Source: Myxococcales bacterium (GTDB lineage: Bacteria > Myxococcota_A > Polyangia > Haliangiales > Haliangiaceae). Taken from it: a DNA stretch of 64,000 bases. Numbering within the stretch: the stretch's first letter is position 1; each line of letters begins with the position of its first letter. The position numbers and the translations under genes were made by a program. The notes under the pieces were generated by a model, which worked only from the letters and a program-made list of their open reading frames with translations, was not told the DNA's origin and ran no database searches. The stretch is taken from NCBI GenBank assembly GCA_016794525.1, contig JAEUJY010000154.1, positions 1 through 64,000 of the forward strand, in the 5' to 3' direction. This document shows, piece by piece, positions 1 to 11,833 of this stretch.

Positions 1-1210
<1,210 letters not shown>

Positions 1211-1213
1211 GGG

Positions 1214-2695
<1,482 letters not shown>

Positions 2696-2794
2696 GTTCG
2701 CCGCGCTTTTAGCGCACTTGCGCCCCCGAGCGAAACCCCCAACGGCACCCTAACCGCCCGGCGACCGTCCCCCCGGCGGCGCCCCCCTCCCCGG

Positions 2795-3637
2795 CTATCG
2801 GTAGTCGTCGGAGCCGGCCACGGTGCGGGCCACGGCCTCGCGCAGGTCGGCGGCCACCCGCGAGATCATGATCTCGATCTCGCCCTCGTCCTGGCGGATC
2901 GAGATCAGCCGCAGCTTGGCCATCTCCAGCACCGCCAGCAGCGTCACGACCGCCTCGTGCTTGATCTCGGCGTAGGTCATCTCGACGTCGGGCTGGGCGA
3001 ACCGGAACATCGACGTGAACGTGAACGTGCCCTCGCGCTCGAGGCGGTCGGTCAACTCGCTGATGCGCTGGCTGACGCTCAGCCGGTCGATCAGAACGTT
3101 GTGGGTGACCTTGATCTTGGCCGACCGCATCAGGCGGTCGAGGGCCTCGATCAGGCGGTGCACCGGGAACGGCGCCAGCGGCGCGATGGCCCCGGCGTCG
3201 ATGCCCTCGGCCAGCGCGTCCTCGAGGGCGGTGCCGCGGCCCCAGACGTTGCGCCCGACCACCGGCCGGTCGCCGAGGCGGTTGGCCGCCTCCTTGTACT
3301 TCTGGTACTCGAGCAGCCGCTTGATCAGCTCGGCCCGGGTGTCGATCTCCTCGAGCGGCGCGTCCTCGTCGAGCTCCTCGGTCGGCTCGGGCTCGGGGTT
3401 GGGCAGGAGCTCACGCGACTTCAGGTGGCACAGGGTCGCCGCCATCACCAGGTACTCGCCGGCGACGTCGATGTCGAGCCGCTGCATCGCGTCGAGGTAC
3501 TCGAGGTATTTCTGGGTGACGAACGAGATCGGGATGTCGAGGATCTCGAGCTCGTGCTTCTTGACCAGGTGCAAGAGCAGGTCGAGCGGGCCCTCGAAGA
3601 CGTCGAGGGCCACCTGGTAGTTGGCGCCGAAGCTCAC
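2795..3637 (-). CDS. scpA: Segregation and condensation protein A
   Basis: ScpA is the kleisin that closes the SMC-ScpAB condensin ring. The N-terminus has the family signature FEGPLDLLLHLVKKHELEILDIPI at residues 13-36 and a following AATLCHLKSRELLP. An acidic linker (PEPEPTEELDEDAPLEEID) follows, and the C-terminal winged helix (TYAEIKHEAVVTLLAVLEMAKL) ends the protein. Length 280 residues is normal. The GTG start complementary to 3635-3637 overlaps the stop codon of the upstream protease gene (GTGA), which implies translational coupling. An in-frame upstream extension reads through the protease gene and is rejected because it matches nothing. A 99-base gap separates it from scpB. Confidence 0.95.
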   Translation of the reverse strand: MSFGANYQVALDVFEGPLDLLLHLVKKHELEILDIPISFVTQKYLEYLDAMQRLDIDVAGEYLVMAATLCHLKSRELLPNPEPEPTEELDEDAPLEEIDTRAELIKRLLEYQKYKEAANRLGDRPVVGRNVWGRGTALEDALAEGIDAGAIAPLAPFPVHRLIEALDRLMRSAKIKVTHNVLIDRLSVSQRISELTDRLEREGTFTFTSMFRFAQPDVEMTYAEIKHEAVVTLLAVLEMAKLRLISIRQDEGEIEIMISRVAADLREAVARTVAGSDDYR

Positions 3638-4311
3638 GGCGCCCCGAACGGCGACGGCACCTGGCCGATCCGGGACAGCACGTCGTACAGGTGGATCGTC
3701 ATCCACGAGGCCGGCCAGCGCACGACGACGCCGATCGCCGGGATCATCATGAACGCCAGCAGCACGAACGGCGCGTACACGGCGTACTGATCGTAGATCC
3801 GCAGCGAGTTGTACGGGATCAGGCCGCGCAGCACGGTGCCGCCGTCGAGCGGCGCCGCCGGGATCAGGTTGAAGAAGAACAGGATGAAGTTGAGGAACAC
3901 CGCGCTCTGCAGCGCGAACGTCATCTTGTGGCCGATCGTCACGCCGGCCTTGAGCAGGATCACGTGAACCAGCACGATGAACGTCGCCAGCATCACGTTC
4001 ATCGCCGGCCCGGCGAACGCGACCAGCATGTTGCCCTTGCGGTCGAACGAGCGGTGCTGCACCGGCTTGCCCCAGGCGAAGCCGATGCCGCCGGTCGAGA
4101 TCAAGAACACCAGCGGCAGCAGGATCGTGCCGATCGGATCGGCGTGGGCCATCGGGTTGAGCGTCAGCCGCCCCTGGCGGCGTGGCGTCGAGTCGCCGAG
4201 CCGGTTGGCCATCCACGCGTGACCGAACTCGTGGAGCGCGATCGCGGCGATGAACATGATCATGCCCTGCACCACCATCTGGATGCGGTCGGGCGTGGCG
4301 ACGTCGTTCAC
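3634..4311 (-). CDS. Site-2 protease family (M50) intramembrane metallopeptidase
   Basis: A predicted polytopic membrane zinc protease of 225 residues. Zinc-binding HEFGH lies at about residues 26-30 inside the first hydrophobic segment (FIAAIALHEFGHAWMANRLG), and the third ligand motif is NLIPAAPLDGG near residue 150. Four to five hydrophobic segments are visible, including TILLPLVFLISTGG and a C-terminal AFMMIPAIGVVV. Members of this short group often sit upstream of scpA, as here, but their substrate is generally unknown. The start is a GTG complementary to 4309-4311. The stop overlaps the scpA start. It follows xerD by 31 bases on the same strand. Confidence 0.92.
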   Translation of the reverse strand: MNDVATPDRIQMVVQGMIMFIAAIALHEFGHAWMANRLGDSTPRRQGRLTLNPMAHADPIGTILLPLVFLISTGGIGFAWGKPVQHRSFDRKGNMLVAFAGPAMNVMLATFIVLVHVILLKAGVTIGHKMTFALQSAVFLNFILFFFNLIPAAPLDGGTVLRGLIPYNSLRIYDQYAVYAPFVLLAFMMIPAIGVVVRWPASWMTIHLYDVLSRIGQVPSPFGAP

Positions 4312-4342
4312 GACCGGACTATGGACGGCAGGTGGCAGGCCG

Positions 4343-5260
4343 TCAACGCGCGCGCGGGTGCGCCCGGCGGTACTGCTCGACCAGGTGGGCCCGGCTGACG
4401 TGGGTGTACAGCTGGGTGGTGGCGATGTCGGCGTGGCCGAGCATCGCCTGCACCGCGCGCAGGTCGGCGCCGCGCTCGAGCAGGTGGGTGGCGAACGAGT
4501 GGCGCAACTTGTGCGGGGACACCGCGCCGCCGACCGCGCGGATGCCGGCGGCCCGGACGTACACGCCGAGCAGCTTCCAGAACCCCTGGCGGGTCATCGG
4601 CCGGCCGCGCTCGGTCAGGAACAGCGCCGGCTGGCCGGGGTCGCGCACCCAGCCGGGGCGCACCGTCGTCAGGTACTGCTCGATCGTCGCGCGGGCCGCC
4701 GCGCCCATCGGCACCAGCCGGGTCTTCTTGCCCTTGCCGGTGACCCGCACGTAGCCGCTCTTGAGGTTGCAGTCGGCCAGCGGCAGCCCGACCAGCTCCG
4801 ACACGCGGAGCCCGGTGGCGTACAGGAGCTCGAGCATCGCCGCGTCGCGCAGGCCGCGCGGCGTGCCGCGGGTCGGCACCGCGAGCAGGCGCGCCACCGC
4901 GTCCTCGCCGATCACCACCGGCGAGCGCGGCGCGGTGCGCGGCGCGTCGATCAGCTCGCTGGGATCGGCGTCGAGCCACTTCTCGGCCACCAGGTGGCGG
5001 CCCAGGCCGCGGATCGCCACCAGCGCCCGGGCCCGGCTGCGGGCGTTCAGCCCGGCCGCGGCCAGCGCCGCCAGGTGGTCGGCCAGGTCGGTGGCGGTGA
5101 TGTCGTCGACGATCACCCGGCCGCGCTCGCCGAGGAACGCCGCCAGCCGCGCCAGGTCCCGGCCGTAGCCGTCGAGCGTGTTGGCCGCGAGGCCGCGCTC
5201 GACCTTGCAGTGGTCGAGGTACAGATCGACCGCGCGATCGATCGCCAGGGTGCGCGCCAC
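4343..5260 (-). CDS. xerD: Tyrosine recombinase XerD
   Basis: A 305-residue integrase-family recombinase. The N-terminal SAM-like DNA-binding domain includes [19 protein letters not shown]. The catalytic domain shows the Arg of [12 protein letters not shown], a beta-hairpin Lys region ([15 protein letters not shown]), the [15 protein letters not shown] box with its His and Arg, and [14 protein letters not shown] with the nucleophilic Tyr. With XerC it resolves chromosome dimers at dif. XerD is chosen over XerC because of the [12 protein letters not shown] form and the scpAB neighbourhood; these two proteins are easy to confuse. The start is a GTG complementary to 5258-5260 with no clear Shine-Dalgarno sequence. 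Confidence 0.92.
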   Translation of the reverse strand: MARTLAIDRAVDLYLDHCKVERGLAANTLDGYGRDLARLAAFLGERGRVIVDDITATDLADHLAALAAAGLNARSRARALVAIRGLGRHLVAEKWLDADPSELIDAPRTAPRSPVVIGEDAVARLLAVPTRGTPRGLRDAAMLELLYATGLRVSELVGLPLADCNLKSGYVRVTGKGKKTRLVPMGAAARATIEQYLTTVRPGWVRDPGQPALFLTERGRPMTRQGFWKLLGVYVRAAGIRAVGGAVSPHKLRHSFATHLLERGADLRAVQAMLGHADIATTQLYTHVSRAHLVEQYRRAHPRAR

Positions 5261-5316
5261 GCGCCGATCGAACCGCGGCCGCGGCCCCGGGGCAACTTTC
5301 GCCGTCCCGGACGCGA

Positions 5317-5322
5317 TACGAT
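5317..5322 (+). promoter_or_regulatory. Putative leaderless -10 box (TACGAT)
   Basis: TACGAT ends 6 bases before the ATG at 5329. No Shine-Dalgarno sequence lies between them. A transcript from this box would begin at or next to the start codon. No convincing -35 is seen (AACTTT lies at 5294-5299). Confidence 0.5.
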
Positions 5323-5328
5323 GGGCGC

Positions 5329-7407
5329 ATGAGGGTCGCGCTCCTGCTCGGCGTATCGCTCCTGGCCTGCTCGTCGCCGGCGCCGACCGCGCCGACCGGC
5401 GGGCCCAAGCCCATCGAGGGCGGCACCACCAGCGTCCGGCCGCTGGCCTTCGCCGGCGACGCCAAGCGCGGCGACGCGGCGCTGATCCTCGGCACCGACG
5501 ACCACGGCGGCTCGACGGTGGTGCCGCTGGCGGCCGGCGAGCGCAAGGTGTCGGTCGACTCGCTCTACGTCATCACCGGCGGCGGCGCCACGCCGACCGG
5601 CGGCATCGGCCCCGTCGAGCTGACCGCCGCGACGTCGAAGGACGGCCAGGTGCGGGTCGGCATCTTCGAGGACGTCTCGGGCGGCCTGGGCCCGAGCTGG
5701 CGCGCCGGCGTCTGGACCGCGTCGCTCATCGCCGCCGACGTGCTCGGCAAGGACCTGACCGACCTCACCTTCACCGCCGCGGCGTCGGGCCGCGTCGACG
5801 GCGCGTCGGCCTCGGGGCTGATGACCGCCGGCTACCTGGCGGCGCTGCTCGGCCACGACGTCGCCACCGACGCGACGATGACCGGCATCATGAACCCCGA
5901 CGGCACGATCGGGCCGGTCGGCGGCATCCCGCAGAAGTTCGAGGCGGCGATCGCCAAGGGCAAGAAGCGCCTCGGGTACCCGATCGGCATGCGGATGGCG
6001 ACCGACATCGTCACCGGCGAGGAGGTCGACCTGGTCGAGCTGGCCAAGTCCCACGGCGCCGAGGCGATCGAGATCGCCGACGTCTACGCCGCGGTGACGC
6101 TGCTCACCGGCAAGACCCTGCCGCGGCCGGTGCCGGTCACCGTCGAGGCGATGGCGCTGCCGGCGTCGGTGGTGGCGTCGATGGACAAGCAGTTCGACTA
6201 CTGGAAGGGCATGCTGGCCGACGGCTGGCCGCAGGTGATCGAGCTGTCGACCTCGCAGGCCGTGCCGCCGGTGGTCGCGTACTTCGCGCAGGGCGCGATC
6301 GACGACCTGCAGGTCGCCGAGCAGCTGCGCGCCGACGGCAAGGGCGCGGCGGCGCTGCGCATGATCACGCGCGCGTGGTTCCAGGGCGCGACCGCGGCGT
6401 CGACCGCCGACGTGCTGGCGCTGGCGGCCAAGGGCGACATCGCCGGCGCCACCGCCAAGCTCGACGAGTTCGAGGGCTTCGCCGCCACCACCGACGGCGC
6501 GCTGGCGGCGATCGGCGACCACAAGCCCGACACGATGGGCGGCCACCTGCAGCTGATGTCGGCGTTCCGGCTGGCGATCACCGGCTGGGGCTTCCGCTCG
6601 ATGGCGTCGGGGATGCTGCTGCCCAAGGCGCGGGCCGCGCTGGCCGGGCTGCAGGGCAAGTCGGCCGCGGTGCTCGGCAACAAGGCCACCGCCAACGAGC
6701 TGGCGCAGACGGTCCTGCCCGCGGTCGGCTCGATCGCGCGGGCGATCGTCGCGCTGGGCCGCGCCGCGACGACGATGGAGGTCGAGGCCGCGACCTCGCT
6801 CGACTACAAGTGCTCGCTGCCCAACGTGCGCCGGCTGGCGACCTCGTTCAAGGCCGCCGCCGCGTCGAACCTGGCGTACCTCGACGCGCTGTTCGTCGCC
6901 GACCTGGCCAAGGCGCTGGGCCAGACCATGGAGCAGGCCAAGGACACCTTCGCGCTGCGCGAGCCCGGCTACCTGGTCGCGATGATGGGCGCCAACGTCA
7001 CGACGATGGACGGCCTGCCGGCGCAGCTGAAGGAGGCCTGGGGCGAGGACTCGATCGCGTGGGGGCTGTTCGCGCTGGCCGCCAGCGAGCTGTCGTTCGG
7101 CGACACCTCCGAGCTGATCAGCGAGTACTACTCGCTGCAGCTCGAGTTCGGGCCCGACGGCGGCTTCAGCGGCGTGGCCCACGACGCGGCGTTCGACCAC
7201 ATGCTCGAGTTCGCCGAGCGCCGCACCCGCGAGCAGGCGCGCGCGGCGCTGGTCGCGACCGGCGCCATCCCGGTGCAGACCCAGCTCTACTACCAGATCG
7301 CCGAGACCCAGCGCACCGGCGACCTGCGCGAGCGGCTCGACGCGCTGGGCTCGTACTGGACCGCGATGCAGTTCGCGCAGACCGCGGTCATGCTCGCCCG
7401 CAACTGA
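5329..7407 (+). CDS. Exported lipoprotein with a Lon-type (S16) protease domain
   Basis: A 692-residue predicted lipoprotein: hydrophobic signal with lipobox LLAC, then a Pro/Thr-rich linker. Residues about 70-235 resemble the proteolytic domain of Lon without any AAA+ module. The segment [19 protein letters not shown] matches the Lon catalytic-serine region, and [17 protein letters not shown] matches the lysine region. Ser160 and Lys203 are 43 residues apart, the same spacing as Ser679 and Lys722 of E. coli Lon. The remaining 450 residues are Ala-rich, probably helical, and unrecognised. I infer an envelope serine-lysine protease or a non-proteolytic derivative. The start is the ATG right after a TANNNT box. 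It is a single-gene unit, convergent with nhaR. Confidence 0.8.
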   Translation: MRVALLLGVSLLACSSPAPTAPTGGPKPIEGGTTSVRPLAFAGDAKRGDAALILGTDDHGGSTVVPLAAGERKVSVDSLYVITGGGATPTGGIGPVELTAATSKDGQVRVGIFEDVSGGLGPSWRAGVWTASLIAADVLGKDLTDLTFTAAASGRVDGASASGLMTAGYLAALLGHDVATDATMTGIMNPDGTIGPVGGIPQKFEAAIAKGKKRLGYPIGMRMATDIVTGEEVDLVELAKSHGAEAIEIADVYAAVTLLTGKTLPRPVPVTVEAMALPASVVASMDKQFDYWKGMLADGWPQVIELSTSQAVPPVVAYFAQGAIDDLQVAEQLRADGKGAAALRMITRAWFQGATAASTADVLALAAKGDIAGATAKLDEFEGFAATTDGALAAIGDHKPDTMGGHLQLMSAFRLAITGWGFRSMASGMLLPKARAALAGLQGKSAAVLGNKATANELAQTVLPAVGSIARAIVALGRAATTMEVEAATSLDYKCSLPNVRRLATSFKAAAASNLAYLDALFVADLAKALGQTMEQAKDTFALREPGYLVAMMGANVTTMDGLPAQLKEAWGEDSIAWGLFALAASELSFGDTSELISEYYSLQLEFGPDGGFSGVAHDAAFDHMLEFAERRTREQARAALVATGAIPVQTQLYYQIAETQRTGDLRERLDALGSYWTAMQFAQTAVMLARN

Positions 7408-7415
7408 ACTCCAGG

Positions 7416-7433
7416 GGGCTCGTCGCCGAGCCC
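7416..7433 (+). terminator. Stem-loop after the S16-like lipoprotein
   Basis: GGGCTCG (7416-7422), a TCGC loop, and CGAGCCC (7427-7433) form a perfect 7-bp stem 8 bases after the stop at 7407. There is no T-tract, so it may act as a transcript 3' end rather than a classical intrinsic terminator. The rest of 7434-7566 holds a second small stem (CCGGC AAA GCCGG at 7491-7503). Confidence 0.4.
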
Positions 7434-7566
7434 AGGTGGAGGCAGGTGGCTCACCCCGGCCGCGTGAACCTCAAGGCGCGGCGGGGACGTCCGGCAAAGC
7501 CGGGATCGAGCCTCCCCCGCGACGCGAGACTCCCGCCGCGTCGACCGGCGCTCGCGCGGGGCGCGC

Positions 7567-8463
7567 TCACCCGAACAGCTCGTCCTTGGCGTCGCGGATC
7601 GCGACCACCGACGGGTGGGCCAGCTTGCGCTCGACGGTGATGGCGTAGTAGCGGTCGCGCACCCCGGCGACCTCGCCCAGCTCGACCAGGCCGTAGCGCT
7701 GGCTGACCGCCGGCGCGATCACCGCCGGGATGAACACCACGCCCAGGCCGTCGGCGGCGAACTCCTTGAGCAGCGCCGAGTCCTCGCCCTCGGCCACGAC
7801 GCGTGGGGACAGCTCGTGGCGCGCGAACCAGGCGTTGAGCGCGCGGCGCAGCGGCGAGCCCTCGAGCGGCACCAGCACCGGCGCCTGATCGAGGCTCTTC
7901 GGGAAGCCGCGCTTGAGCCCGCGGGCCAGCGCCGGGGCCGCCAGCGCCGCGACCGGCGACTCGCCCAGGAGGTGGCTGTACGCGCGCACCGCCGCGCCGG
8001 GCGGCACCGGGGCGTCGGCCAGCACCACGTCGAGCTCGTGGGCCGCGAGATCGGCCAGCAGCCGGTCGAAGCGATCCTCGCGGCACACCAGCGTCGGCGC
8101 CGGCACCTCGGCCAGGGCCGGCGCCAGCAGGTGGCGCACCAGCAGCTTGGGCAGCACGTCGCTGATGCCCACCACCAGCCGCAGCGGGCCACCCGGGCGC
8201 TGGCCGCGCAGCGCCTCCCGCATCTCGCTGCCGAGCCCAAAGATCTCGCTGGCGTAGCGGTACGCGACCTTGCCGGTCTCGGTCAGCGCCAGCTTGCGGC
8301 CGCGCTTCTCGAACAGCGCCACGCCGAGCCCCTCCTCGAGCTTCTTGATCTGCGCCGACAGGGTCGGGTGCGACAGCCGGAGGATCTTGCCGGCCGGGGC
8401 CAGGCCGCCTTCCCGGGCGACCACCCAGAAGTACAGCAAGTGGTGGTAGTTGAGCCATTCCAT
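7567..8463 (-). CDS. nhaR: LysR-family regulator, NhaR-like
   Basis: A 298-residue LysR-type activator. The N-terminus MEWLNYHHLLYFWVVAREGG is the distinctive NhaR form of the helix-turn-helix (E. coli NhaR begins with a similar NYNHLYYFW). The recognition helix region is LSHPTLSAQIKKLEEGLG, followed by LFEKRGRKLALTETG. The rest is the periplasmic-binding-like effector domain, ending with the NhaR-like RYYAITVERKLAHPSVVAI. E. coli NhaR activates the Na+/H+ antiporter nhaA in response to sodium. Here no antiporter is adjacent; instead it diverges from a TerC-family membrane gene 89 bases away, a plausible target. GAGGT lies 9 bases before the ATG. Confidence 0.88.
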   Translation of the reverse strand: MEWLNYHHLLYFWVVAREGGLAPAGKILRLSHPTLSAQIKKLEEGLGVALFEKRGRKLALTETGKVAYRYASEIFGLGSEMREALRGQRPGGPLRLVVGISDVLPKLLVRHLLAPALAEVPAPTLVCREDRFDRLLADLAAHELDVVLADAPVPPGAAVRAYSHLLGESPVAALAAPALARGLKRGFPKSLDQAPVLVPLEGSPLRRALNAWFARHELSPRVVAEGEDSALLKEFAADGLGVVFIPAVIAPAVSQRYGLVELGEVAGVRDRYYAITVERKLAHPSVVAIRDAKDELFG

Positions 8464-8552
8464 CGGGCGTTACCTCGGTTCGAGTTAATCGACGCGTTTA
8501 CCGCAAACATTCTACTCGACCTTCACACCCGCCGTCGCCATCCTGCTCCTAC
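8464..8552. promoter_or_regulatory. Divergent nhaR/terC control region
   Basis: This 89-base gap is notably richer in A+T than its surroundings (GTTAATC, GTTTACC, AAACATTCTA). It contains TCGA-N5-TCGA with TTAA in the centre at 8480-8492, a candidate LysR-type binding site. I cannot assign exact -35/-10 boxes. Confidence 0.4.
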
Positions 8553-9608
8553 ATGATCTGGCTCTACGGCGGCTTCATCGTCTTCATCCTGGCGCTCCTC
8601 GCGCTCGACCTCGGCGTCCTCCACAAGCGCGACAAGGCCGACACGGTCAAGGCCGCGCTCGGCTGGTCGGCGCTGTGGATCTCGATCGGCGTCGCCTTCT
8701 CCGGCGTCATCTACCTGGCCTACGACCAGCACTGGTTCGGGCTGGGCACCGCCGGCGCCGGCCAGAGCGGCGGGTCGGCGATGGGCGCGTACCTGACCGG
8801 GTTCTTCGTCGAGAAGTCCCTGGCGATCGACAACATCTTCGTGATCGCGATGATCTTCAGCGCGCTGGCGGTGCCGGCCCGCTACCAGCACCGCGTGCTG
8901 TTCTGGGGCATCCTCGGCGCGCTGGTGATGCGCGGCATCATGATCGGCGCCGGCGCGGCGCTGATCACCCGGTTCGCGTGGGTGATCTACGTGTTCGGCG
9001 GCTTCCTCATCCTGACCGGCGTGAAGATGCTGCTCATGCACGACGACAGCGGCGACATCAACGACAGCCGCGTGGTGCGCCTGCTGCGGCGGCTGATGCC
9101 GATCACCGAGCGCTTCCACGGGCCGCGGTTCCTGGTCCGCGCCGGCACCCCGGCGGCGTCCGCGCCGGCCGTCCCCGAGGGCCCGGTCGAGACCGATCGG
9201 GTGGTCGCGGCCGCGCGCAAGGGCGCGCTCCTGGCCACGCCGCTGCTGCTGGCGCTGATCCTCGTCGAGGTCACCGACCTGATCTTCGCGGTCGACTCGA
9301 TCCCGGCGATCTTCGCGATCACCACCGACCCGTTCATCGTGTTCACGTCGAACGTCTTCGCGATCCTCGGGCTGCGCAGCCTGTACTTCGCGCTGGCCGG
9401 CATGATGGACCGCTTCCGCTACCTCAAGCCGGCGCTGGCCGCGGTGCTGGTCATCATCGGCACCAAGATGCTGGCCCACGGCCACCTCAAGGAGTGGCTG
9501 GGCGCGGCGTTCAACTACTACGTGATGGCGGTGGTGCTGGCGGTGATCGCCACCGGCGTCGTCACCTCGCTGGTCGTGACCCGGCGCGCGACGCCGACCC
9601 CGGCGTGA
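8553..9608 (+). CDS. TerC-family integral membrane protein (Alx/TerC)
   Basis: A 351-residue polytopic membrane protein with the two TerC hallmarks: EKSLAIDNIFVIAMIF near residue 90 and DLIFAVDSIPAIFAITTDPF near residue 245, each with acidic residues in a membrane helix. FTSNVFAILGLRSLYFALAG follows. I count about eight hydrophobic segments with a cytoplasmic loop at residues 165-225. The family includes Alx and MntX-like proteins, proposed to export manganese or other metal ions during co-factor loading of exported proteins. It is divergent from nhaR, so ion-stress control is likely. The start codon is the first ATG. 42 bases separate it from the CoA-transferase genes. Confidence 0.9.
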   Translation: MIWLYGGFIVFILALLALDLGVLHKRDKADTVKAALGWSALWISIGVAFSGVIYLAYDQHWFGLGTAGAGQSGGSAMGAYLTGFFVEKSLAIDNIFVIAMIFSALAVPARYQHRVLFWGILGALVMRGIMIGAGAALITRFAWVIYVFGGFLILTGVKMLLMHDDSGDINDSRVVRLLRRLMPITERFHGPRFLVRAGTPAASAPAVPEGPVETDRVVAAARKGALLATPLLLALILVEVTDLIFAVDSIPAIFAITTDPFIVFTSNVFAILGLRSLYFALAGMMDRFRYLKPALAAVLVIIGTKMLAHGHLKEWLGAAFNYYVMAVVLAVIATGVVTSLVVTRRATPTPA

Positions 9609-9612
9609 GCGG

Positions 9613-9641
9613 TTGACTCCCGCACCGGCGGGGCCTAACGA
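9613..9641 (+). promoter_or_regulatory. Putative sigma-70 promoter for the CoA-transferase genes
   Basis: TTGACT at 9613-9618 and TAACGA at 9636-9641 are separated by 17 bases. The -10 box ends 9 bases before the ATG at 9651, so the mRNA would have almost no leader. Confidence 0.55.
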
Positions 9642-9650
9642 TCCGCGGCG

Positions 9651-10349
9651 ATGAACAAGGTCTTCGCCGACGCCGCCGCGGCGCTCCACGACGTGACCGA
9701 CGGCGCGGTCATCCTGTCGGGCGGGTTCGGGCTGTCGGGCAACCCCGAGCACTGCATCCGCGAGCTGGCGCGGCGTGGGGTCAAGGGCCTCACGATCGTG
9801 TCGAACAACTGCGGCACCACCGACCGCGGGCTCGGCGTGCTCCTGGCCCAGGGCCAGGTGCGCAAGATGATCTCGTCGTACGTCGGCGAGAACAAGATCT
9901 TCGAGAAGCTGTTCCTGTCGGGGCAGCTCGAGGTCGAGCTGTGTCCCCAGGGCACGCTGGCCGAGCGCATCCGCGCCGGCGGCGCCGGCATCGAGGCGTT
10001 CTTCACGCCGACCGGCTACGGCACCAAGATCGCCGACGGCAAGGAGACCCGCGAGATCAACGGCAAGCGCTGCGTGCTCGAGCACGCGATCCGCGGCGAC
10101 TACGCGATCGTCAAGGCGTGGAAGGGCGACGCCTGGGGCAACCTGGTGTTCCGCAAGACCGCGCGCAACTTCAACCCGCTGATGGCCGCCGCCGGCAAGA
10201 TCACGATCGCCGAGGTCGAGGAGCTGGTGCCGGTGGGCGAGCTCGACCCCAACACCATCCACACCCCGTCGATCTACGTCCAGCGCATCTTCGTCGGCAC
10301 CGCCTACGAGAAGCCGATCGAGCAGCGCACCGTCCGCCCGCGCCGGTGA
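9651..10349 (+). CDS. scoA: 3-oxoacid CoA-transferase subunit A
   Basis: A 232-residue alpha subunit of the SCOT/AtoDA family. [21 protein letters not shown] near the N-terminus is the CoA-binding glycine motif, followed by [53 protein letters not shown] and FFTPTGYGT. These match succinyl-CoA:3-ketoacid CoA-transferase. With subunit B it moves CoA from succinyl-CoA to acetoacetate, which allows ketone-body and polyhydroxybutyrate-derived acetoacetate to be oxidised. The partner gene begins 134 bases downstream after a cluster of stem-loops. Length is normal. Confidence 0.95.
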   Translation: MNKVFADAAAALHDVTDGAVILSGGFGLSGNPEHCIRELARRGVKGLTIVSNNCGTTDRGLGVLLAQGQVRKMISSYVGENKIFEKLFLSGQLEVELCPQGTLAERIRAGGAGIEAFFTPTGYGTKIADGKETREINGKRCVLEHAIRGDYAIVKAWKGDAWGNLVFRKTARNFNPLMAAAGKITIAEVEELVPVGELDPNTIHTPSIYVQRIFVGTAYEKPIEQRTVRPRR

Positions 10350-10353
10350 CCGT

Positions 10354-10432
10354 GGAGGGGCTCTCGCAAAGCCCCTCCCCCACAAGACGTGGGGCCCCCA
10401 CCCGAAACGCGAGATCGGCCTCGCGGATCTCG
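10354..10432 (+). repeat. Cluster of three stem-loops between the scoA and scoB genes
   Basis: GGAGGGGCT/AGCCCCTCC (10354-10362 with 10370-10378), CCCCAC/GTGGGG (10378-10383 with 10389-10394) and CGAGATC/GATCTCG (10410-10416 with 10426-10432) follow one another directly. The segment CCCCCACCCGAAACGC at 10395-10410 recurs with one mismatch at 60692-60707. The position suggests a transcript-stability or partial-termination element, or a dispersed intergenic repeat. Confidence 0.6.
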
Positions 10433-10483
10433 ACGAGACTCCGAGCCCGATTGCCATCCCCGAGCCCCGACCAGGAATACCCC

Positions 10484-11143
10484 ATGGCCCTCGACCGTGA
10501 TCAGATCGCTCGCCGCGTCGCCGCCGAGCTCAAGGACGGCTTCTACGTCAACCTCGGCATCGGCATGCCGACCCTGGTCGCCAACTTCGTCCCGCCGGGG
10601 ATGGACGTGGTGCTGCAGTCGGAGAACGGCATGCTCGGCATCGGCCCGTTCCCCGAGGACGGCGACGAGGATCCTGACCTCATCAACGCCGGCAAGCAGA
10701 CCATCACCGCGATCCCCGGCTCGGCGTTCTTCGACTCGGCCGAGAGCTTCGCGATGATCCGCGGCGGCCACGTCGACGTGTCGATCCTCGGCGCGATGGA
10801 GGTGTCGGAGCACGGCGATCTCGCCAACTGGATGATCCCCGGCAAGATGGTGAAGGGCATGGGCGGCGCGATGGACCTGGTCGCCGGCTCCAAGCGGGTG
10901 ATCGTCATGATGGAGCACACCACCAAGGACGGCGCGCCGAAGATCCTCAAGGCGTGCACGCTGCCGCTGACCGGCGTCGGCTGCGTCCACACGATCGTCA
11001 CCGAGCTCGGCGTGATCGACGTCGGCCCCGACGGCCTGACGCTGCGCGAGCGCGCCCCCGGCGTGTCGGTCGAGGCCATCCGCGCCGCCACCGGCGCCCC
11101 GCTCCACGCCGCCGACGACGTCCCCGAGATCGCGGTCGCCTGA
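10484..11143 (+). CDS. scoB: 3-oxoacid CoA-transferase subunit B
   Basis: A 219-residue beta subunit. [17 protein letters not shown] at residues 21-37 and [12 protein letters not shown] near residue 47 are family motifs; the Glu in SENG forms the acyl-glutamyl-CoA intermediate in [43 protein letters not shown] also matches. The ATG at 10484 is used rather than the in-frame upstream extension, which reads through the stem-loops and scoA. It ends 6 bases before a convergent gene, leaving no room for a conventional terminator. Confidence 0.95.
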   Translation: MALDRDQIARRVAAELKDGFYVNLGIGMPTLVANFVPPGMDVVLQSENGMLGIGPFPEDGDEDPDLINAGKQTITAIPGSAFFDSAESFAMIRGGHVDVSILGAMEVSEHGDLANWMIPGKMVKGMGGAMDLVAGSKRVIVMMEHTTKDGAPKILKACTLPLTGVGCVHTIVTELGVIDVGPDGLTLRERAPGVSVEAIRAATGAPLHAADDVPEIAVA

Positions 11144-11149
11144 GCGCGG

Positions 11150-11779
11150 CTACCAGGCCACCGCGCGCGCCGGGCGGTTGTCGACGAACGTGACCGGCGC
11201 CGCCGGGTGCGTGCGCGCGGCCGCGCTGGTCTGGCAGGTGGCGGGCGACAGCTCGCCGGGGACGACGGTGGCGTCGGGCCGGAAGACCAGCACCGTGTCG
11301 CCACGGACGGTCGCCGCGTCGACCTCGTGCAGCAAGCCGATCAGCCCGCCGGCCGCGCACGTCGCGCGGTACGCCCGTCCGCCGTGGCGCGTCGTGACCT
11401 CGAGCCGCTCGCTCAGCGCGTTCAGGACCGGCAGGATCCAGGTGACGCTCGGATCGGGCACATGCATGTGGAGCAGCGCCTCGTAGAGGCGGGGCGCGGG
11501 CCACGCGCTGGGTCGGTCGGCGGCGTCGAGCCGCAGCGTCACGCCGTGGAGGTGCAGGCTGGCCACGCCGTCGGCCCACAGCCCGAGCTCGACCGCGAAG
11601 GGCGGCGTGCGCACGCACGCGCGCGAGGGCGTCGGCGCGGCGAGGTCGCTGACGATCGTGTGCAGCGCGCGGTCCAGTAGCCCGGCCGCGGTGGCCTCGG
11701 CCTGCGCGAGGTAGATCGCGGGCCGACGCCGCACGCCGAACAGACCTGGAAGCACGCGGATCTCGTGGTCGACGGTCAT
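11150..11779 (-). CDS. Degenerate GyrB-like (GHKL-fold) protein lacking ATPase motifs
   Basis: A 209-residue protein that aligns with the N-terminal ATPase subdomain of gyrase [20 protein letters not shown] near the start corresponds to Gyr[40 protein letters not shown] corresponds to the GyrB VVNALS helix and strand, and [11 protein letters not shown] to the GTMVRFWP region. The Mg-binding Asn, the DDGRGIP motif and the GGLHGVG loop of GyrB are all absent, so ATP hydrolysis is not expected. No transducer, TOPRIM or C-terminal domain follows. Start is the ATG complementary to 11777-11779. The promoter side faces the 16-copy palindrome array. Function unknown; I infer a repurposed GyrB paralogue. 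Confidence 0.7.
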   Translation of the reverse strand: MTVDHEIRVLPGLFGVRRRPAIYLAQAEATAAGLLDRALHTIVSDLAAPTPSRACVRTPPFAVELGLWADGVASLHLHGVTLRLDAADRPSAWPAPRLYEALLHMHVPDPSVTWILPVLNALSERLEVTTRHGGRAYRATCAAGGLIGLLHEVDAATVRGDTVLVFRPDATVVPGELSPATCQTSAAARTHPAAPVTFVDNRPARAVAW

Positions 11780-11833
11780 GCGCGACCACCGCGCCGCCGC
11801 CGCGCGTGCATGCTGCGCGTCGCCATGGCGACG

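Noticed and set aside
2795-4216. N-terminally extended form of ScpA
   Set aside because: The extension reads through the site-2 protease gene in another frame and resembles nothing; the GTG at 3637 gives a normal ScpA.
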